DNA of 10,273 nt, from NCBI GenBank assembly GCA_002408485.1, contig DHSP01000061.1, positions 94,698 to 104,970 of the forward strand, given 5' to 3'. The stretch's first letter is position 1. The number at the start of each line of letters is the position of its first letter. The notes under the pieces were generated by a model. The model did not search any database, had not been told where the DNA came from, and was given only the letters and a program-made list of their open reading frames with translations. Both the position numbers and the translations under genes were made by a program. The stretch comes from Proteiniphilum sp. UBA5283 (lineage in GTDB: Bacteria > Bacteroidota > Bacteroidia > Bacteroidales > Dysgonomonadaceae). Below, piece by piece: positions 6,485 to 10,273 of the stretch.

Positions 6485-9400
6485 TTGCAAACGCTTCCAT
6501 CCAGGGGGTTACCTCATGTTTGCGGTAGGCAAACGGGTAGTATGCATTTTGCCAGGGGAAGATGGTGCGCTCCAGGTGGGGCATCATGGCCAGGTGGCGC
6601 CCATTGTCTGAACAAACGGCTGCAGTGGCATAGTCTGATCCGTTGGGATTACCGGGATAGGTGTCGTATACGTATTTGGCAGAAATGTTGTAAGTGGATG
6701 CTTCCTCCGGCAGCACAAACCGGCCTTCGCCATGTGCGACCCAGATACCCAGTTTGGTGCCTTCGAGCGACCGGAACATTACTGATTCGTTTTTCGGAAT
6801 TTCCACACTCACGAATGTAGACTCAAACTTATGCGACAGGTTATGGGCCATCTTGGGGTGCTTGTCGCCCATTTCAGGGAAAATAAGACCCAGCTCCATC
6901 AACAGTTGACAGCCGTTGCAGATGCCAAGGCTCAGCGTATCTTCACGGGTGAAAAAGTTTTCGAGTGCTGTTCTCGCTTTTTCGTTATACCGGAATCCAC
7001 CGGCCCATCCTTTGGCAGAGCCGAGCACGTCGGAGTTGGAGAACCCGCCGCAGAAGACGGCAAACTGAACATCCTCCAGCGTTTCGCGTCCCGAGGTGAG
7101 GTCTGTCATATGCACGTCCTTCACATCGAAGCCGGCGAGGTAAAGCGCATAGGCCATCTCCCGTTCGCCGTTTGTGCCTTTCTCACGGATGATGGCAGCG
7201 GTGAGGCCCGAACGTTCTTTGCGGTCGGGATTTAATCCCAGGTCCTCCATCTTGCCGGTAAAGGAGGGTTTGATGTCGAACCGGAGCGGTTGTTGCTTGT
7301 AGTTGGCAAAACGATCAGCGGCACATGTTTCCCCACTTTGTCTCCTGTCAAGAAGGTAGGATGTGTTGTACCACACATCGCGCAGGTGGTCTATATCAAA
7401 TTCCTGACGGAACTCCTCTTTCGCGACGATCAGCTTCCGCTCTTCGATGGGGCGTGCCACGATGGCAAAGCCCACTCCGTAGTCGTCCAGTATTTTTTCC
7501 ACCAGACGGTGATGTTTTACCTGGATGAGTACTCCCGGATTCTCAGAGAACAGAATCTTGATCAGGTCGGTATGCCGGATCTTGTCGAGACGTGCTTCCA
7601 GCCCGCCCTGCGGATTGGCAAAGCACATTTCCAGCATGGCGGTGATCATTCCACCGGCGGAGATATCGTGTCCGGCAAGAATGAGACCACGCTCGGTGAG
7701 CTCCTGAACGGCAGCAAATGCATTCTTGAAATATTCGGTGTCGCTCACGGTAGGTGCTTCGTCACCTACCGTGCTTAAGGTCTGTGCGAAAGCCGATCCT
7801 CCCAGTTTAAAGGGTTCGAAGGAGAAGTCGATATAGTAAAGATAGGTACCTCTTATGTAAGCCAGTACGGGTGAGACAATTCTGCGGATATTTTTCACTT
7901 CGGCTGCTGCAGAGATGATGACTGTGCCGGGGGAGAAAACCTTGTCGTCGCCGTATTTCTGGGTCATCGAGAGCGAATCTTTGCCGGTAGGAATGTTGAT
8001 GCCCAGGTCGCCGGCGAATTCGGAGCATGCTTCTACAGCCTTGTACAGGCGGGCATCTTCTCCCGGGTTGCGGCAGGGCCACATCCAGTTGGCGCTGAGA
8101 GAGACTCCCTGTAGCCCATGGGTAAGCGGTGCAAAGACAATATTGGTCAGTGCCTCGGCTATCGCCACTACCGAGCCGGCGGCCGGATCAATCATCGCTA
8201 CCTGCGGTGCATGACCGAGAGAGGTAGCCATGCCGGTATATCCTTTGTAATCGAGTGCGATGGCGCCGCAGTCGCTCAGCGGTAGTTGGATCTCTCCCTG
8301 GCACTGCTGCCGGGCGATCCTGCCGGTTACCGAGCGGTCCACTTTGTTGGTGAGCCAGTCCTTGCAGGCTACCGCCTCCAGCTTCAGGACGTTCTCGATA
8401 AATGTGCCAAGCTGTTCGGGGGTATATGCCGGAGCTTCGTATGTTTCTTCCGTGGTGCTGTCTTCCATAATGGTGACAGGGGGTTTGCCGAAGAAATCGT
8501 CCAGCTCCATGTCGATGGGGTTGATGTTGCCGGTCCCACGGAAAGTAAATTTCATGTCGCCGGTGGTCTCTCCCACAACGTACATGGGTGCCCGCTCGCG
8601 TGAGGCAATCCGGGCAATTCTTTCAATATCTTTTTGTTCCACAAGCAGTCCCATGCGTTCCTGGCTTTCGTTGCCAATGATCTCCTTCGCGGAGAGTGTC
8701 TTGTCGCCCACCGGCAGCTTGTCGATGTCGATCACCCCGCCGGTCTGTTCTACCAGCTCGGAGAGGCAGTTGAGGTGTCCCCCCGCACCATGGTCGTGAA
8801 TGGAGACGATGGGGCTCTCGTCCGACTCGGCCAGCGAACGGATCACGTTGGCCACCCGCTTTTGCATCTCGGGGTTGGCGCGCTGTACTGCATTCAGCTC
8901 TATACCGGAAGAATATTCACCGGTGTTGACCGACGAGACGGCGCCACCGCCCATGCCGATGCGGTAGTTGTCGCCGCCCAGCACCACCACTTTCTCTCCC
9001 TTTTGCGGATTGCCTTTCTTCGCGTCGCGCTTGTTGGCATACCCAACGCCTCCCGCAAGCATGATCACCTTGTCGTAACCGAACTTTTTGTAGTTCTCTT
9101 CGTGTTCAAAAGTGAGCACAGAGCCGCAGATGAGCGGCTGACCGAATTTGTTGCCAAAGTCGGATGCTCCGTTGGATGCTTTGATCAGGATCTGTTCCGG
9201 TGTCTGGTAGAGCCATTTGCGAGGAGAAACAGCCTGTTCCCACTCGCGGCCTTCTTCCAGTCGTGGATAGGAGGTCATGTAAACGGCTGTCCCTGCCACG
9301 GGAAGGGAGCCCTTCCCGCCGGCGAGCCGGTCGCGAATCTCTCCCCCGGTGCCGGTGGAGGCTCCGTTAAAAGGTTCCACTGTGGTGGGGAAGTTATGTG

Positions 9401-10145
9401 TTTCTGCTTTGAGCGAGAGTACACTCTCCACCTCTTTTGTCTGGAAAAAATCGGGCTTGTCGCCACTGCCCGGGGCAAACTGCTCAATCATCGGGCCCTG
9501 TACGAAAGCCACGTTATCTTTGTAGGCCGAGATGAGGTTGTTCGGGTTGACCTGGGAGGTGCGTTTTATTAATTGAAAAAGAGAGAGTTCCTTCTCTTCT
9601 CCGTCGATAATGAATTTCCCGTTGAATATCTTGTGGCGGCAGTGCTCCGAGTTGACCTGTGAGAAGCCAAACACTTCGCTGTCGGTCAGCTTTCGCCCCA
9701 TCTTTTTGCTTACGCCGTTCAGATAGTCGATCTCATCTTCACTCAGTGCCAGTCCCTCTGTGTTGTTGTATGCTGCAATATCGTCGATGTGGAGAATCTC
9801 TTCCGGTTGCTTGTCGATGGTGAAAAGCGTTTGATCAAGCTGCTCATACTTACGTTGCAGCATTGGGTCAAAATCGAAAGGAGCATTCTCCGGCATGGGA
9901 ATATATTCTTCCATGCGGGTAATACCTTCTATGCCCATATTCTGGGTGATCTCCACCGCACAAGTGCTCCAGGGAGTAATCATCTCCCTGCGGGGGCCAA
10001 CGAAAGGAGTGTGGACTGCTTCTGCATCAAGCAATGCTGCGTTTCCGAAAAGCCAGGTCAGCTTTTCGACCGTTTGGGTAGAAAAGACCGATTCTGTTTC
10101 TACTGCGATTACGCTTTGAGAGGGGGTTCTGAAAAATGAAATCAT
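6447..10145 (-). CDS. purL: Phosphoribosylformylglycinamidine (FGAM) synthase, large single-chain form
   Basis: The enzyme converts FGAR, glutamine and ATP to FGAM, the fourth step of purine synthesis. At 1232 residues it is the large fused type (as in E. coli, about 1295) rather than the PurS/PurL/PurQ complex. In order: a PurS-like N-terminal domain (about 1-150), a linker with SEHCRH (166-171), the first AIR-synthase-like half with KAETHNFPT (246-254), GASTGTGGEIRD (261-272) and IHDHGAGG (449-456), a second half with NIPTGKDSLSM (717-727), and a C-terminal class I glutaminase (about 980-1232) with nucleophile Cys1076 in GICNGCQ and Cys/His/Glu triad completed by His1190 and Glu1192 in MMPHLER. 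The frame stays open to a TTG at 10229, and an ATG exists at 10166; 10145 was chosen because Bacteroidales PurL proteins start with a short MI-FF sequence. A -7 promoter element lies about 100 bp upstream. Confidence 0.97.
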   Translation of the reverse strand: MISFFRTPSQSVIAVETESVFSTQTVEKLTWLFGNAALLDAEAVHTPFVGPRREMITPWSTCAVEITQNMGIEGITRMEEYIPMPENAPFDFDPMLQRKYEQLDQTLFTIDKQPEEILHIDDIAAYNNTEGLALSEDEIDYLNGVSKKMGRKLTDSEVFGFSQVNSEHCRHKIFNGKFIIDGEEKELSLFQLIKRTSQVNPNNLISAYKDNVAFVQGPMIEQFAPGSGDKPDFFQTKEVESVLSLKAETHNFPTTVEPFNGASTGTGGEIRDRLAGGKGSLPVAGTAVYMTSYPRLEEGREWEQAVSPRKWLYQTPEQILIKASNGASDFGNKFGQPLICGSVLTFEHEENYKKFGYDKVIMLAGGVGYANKRDAKKGNPQKGEKVVVLGGDNYRIGMGGGAVSSVNTGEYSSGIELNAVQRANPEMQKRVANVIRSLAESDESPIVSIHDHGAGGHLNCLSELVEQTGGVIDIDKLPVGDKTLSAKEIIGNESQERMGLLVEQKDIERIARIASRERAPMYVVGETTGDMKFTFRGTGNINPIDMELDDFFGKPPVTIMEDSTTEETYEAPAYTPEQLGTFIENVLKLEAVACKDWLTNKVDRSVTGRIARQQCQGEIQLPLSDCGAIALDYKGYTGMATSLGHAPQVAMIDPAAGSVVAIAEALTNIVFAPLTHGLQGVSLSANWMWPCRNPGEDARLYKAVEACSEFAGDLGINIPTGKDSLSMTQKYGDDKVFSPGTVIISAAAEVKNIRRIVSPVLAYIRGTYLYYIDFSFEPFKLGGSAFAQTLSTVGDEAPTVSDTEYFKNAFAAVQELTERGLILAGHDISAGGMITAMLEMCFANPQGGLEARLDKIRHTDLIKILFSENPGVLIQVKHHRLVEKILDDYGVGFAIVARPIEERKLIVAKEEFRQEFDIDHLRDVWYNTSYLLDRRQSGETCAADRFANYKQQPLRFDIKPSFTGKMEDLGLNPDRKERSGLTAAIIREKGTNGEREMAYALYLAGFDVKDVHMTDLTSGRETLEDVQFAVFCGGFSNSDVLGSAKGWAGGFRYNEKARTALENFFTREDTLSLGICNGCQLLMELGLIFPEMGDKHPKMAHNLSHKFESTFVSVEIPKNESVMFRSLEGTKLGIWVAHGEGRFVLPEEASTYNISAKYVYDTYPGNPNGSDYATAAVCSDNGRHLAMMPHLERTIFPWQNAYYPFAYRKHEVTPWMEAFANAREWIKTRKTQ

Positions 10146-10243
10146 ATTTTCTGTTTTATGTTGCATCAGATTGAAAGAGAATAGATCTCCTTCATTCTGC
10201 CCGGGACCGTTTGCTGTAGTTTCGTCCAATCTGAACGATGATA

Positions 10244-10273
10244 CAAAGTTAGTGAACTTTTTCGTTAAGTCAA
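10244..10273 (-). promoter_or_regulatory. Bacteroidota-type promoter for purL (partly cut by the window end)
   Basis: The - strand has TAACTTTG at 10251-10244, an exact TAnnTTTG -7 match. Exactly 19 nt upstream the window ends with TTG (10273-10271), which would complete a TTTG -33 element if the next base outside is T. Both sequence and spacing fit the primary sigma-factor promoter of Bacteroidota. Transcription would begin near 10237, leaving a leader of about 90 nt before the purL ATG. I see no recognisable purine riboswitch in that leader. Confidence 0.65.

Noticed and set aside
8634..9572. A 312-codon open frame on the + strand inside purL
   Set aside because: It lies fully antisense to a confidently identified purL with all its motifs intact, its translation resembles no family I know, and it is best explained as a shadow of purL codon usage.
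10146..10229. A 28-residue N-terminal extension of PurL from the TTG at 10229
   Set aside because: A TTG start only a few bases from the predicted transcription start and an N-terminus unlike the family make it unlikely.

Overview
This window looks like an ordinary chromosomal segment from the phylum Bacteroidota, most likely the order Bacteroidales. Four things point there: a DUF4954-type gene, a family I know mainly from Bacteroidota; RecA, DprA and PurL of Bacteroidales character; the lack of strong Shine-Dalgarno sequences before the starts; and matches to the Bacteroides-type -7 promoter element (TAnnTTTG). Base composition appears near 50% G+C, which would suit Dysgonomonadaceae-like genera, but that placement is a guess. 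There are no rRNA or tRNA genes, CRISPR arrays, insertion sequences or phage genes, and all genes are intact except for the one cut by the left edge.

Layout: bases 1-666 carry the 3' end of mfd (transcription-repair coupling factor) on the + strand. Every other gene is on the - strand. Read in the direction of transcription, right to left, these are purL (FGAM synthase, 10145-6447), a 4HBT acyl-CoA thioesterase that overlaps the purL end (6484-6038), dprA (5959-4853), recA (4631-3615) with its own promoter-like element and a good intrinsic terminator, a 662-residue DUF4954 protein (3501-1513), and a serine O-acetyltransferase (1484-663) whose stop codon overlaps the mfd stop in a shared TTAA.

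How they work together: there seem to be two or three transcription units. purL, thioesterase and dprA follow one another closely behind a promoter-like sequence at the right edge. recA is a separate unit with a leader of about 155 nt and a terminator at 3579-3606. The DUF4954 gene and the acetyltransferase lie 28 bp apart and probably form an operon. mfd, recA and dprA all act on DNA (transcription-coupled repair, recombination, loading of RecA on incoming single strands), while purL and the acetyltransferase are biosynthetic. Gaps longer than 200 bp are limited to the 221-bp dprA-recA interval, described under its own features.

I found no convincing new biological system. The least understood item is the DUF4954 gene and its pairing with the acetyltransferase. 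The remaining observations are modest: leader structures, a degenerate heptamer repeat, and gene overlaps.
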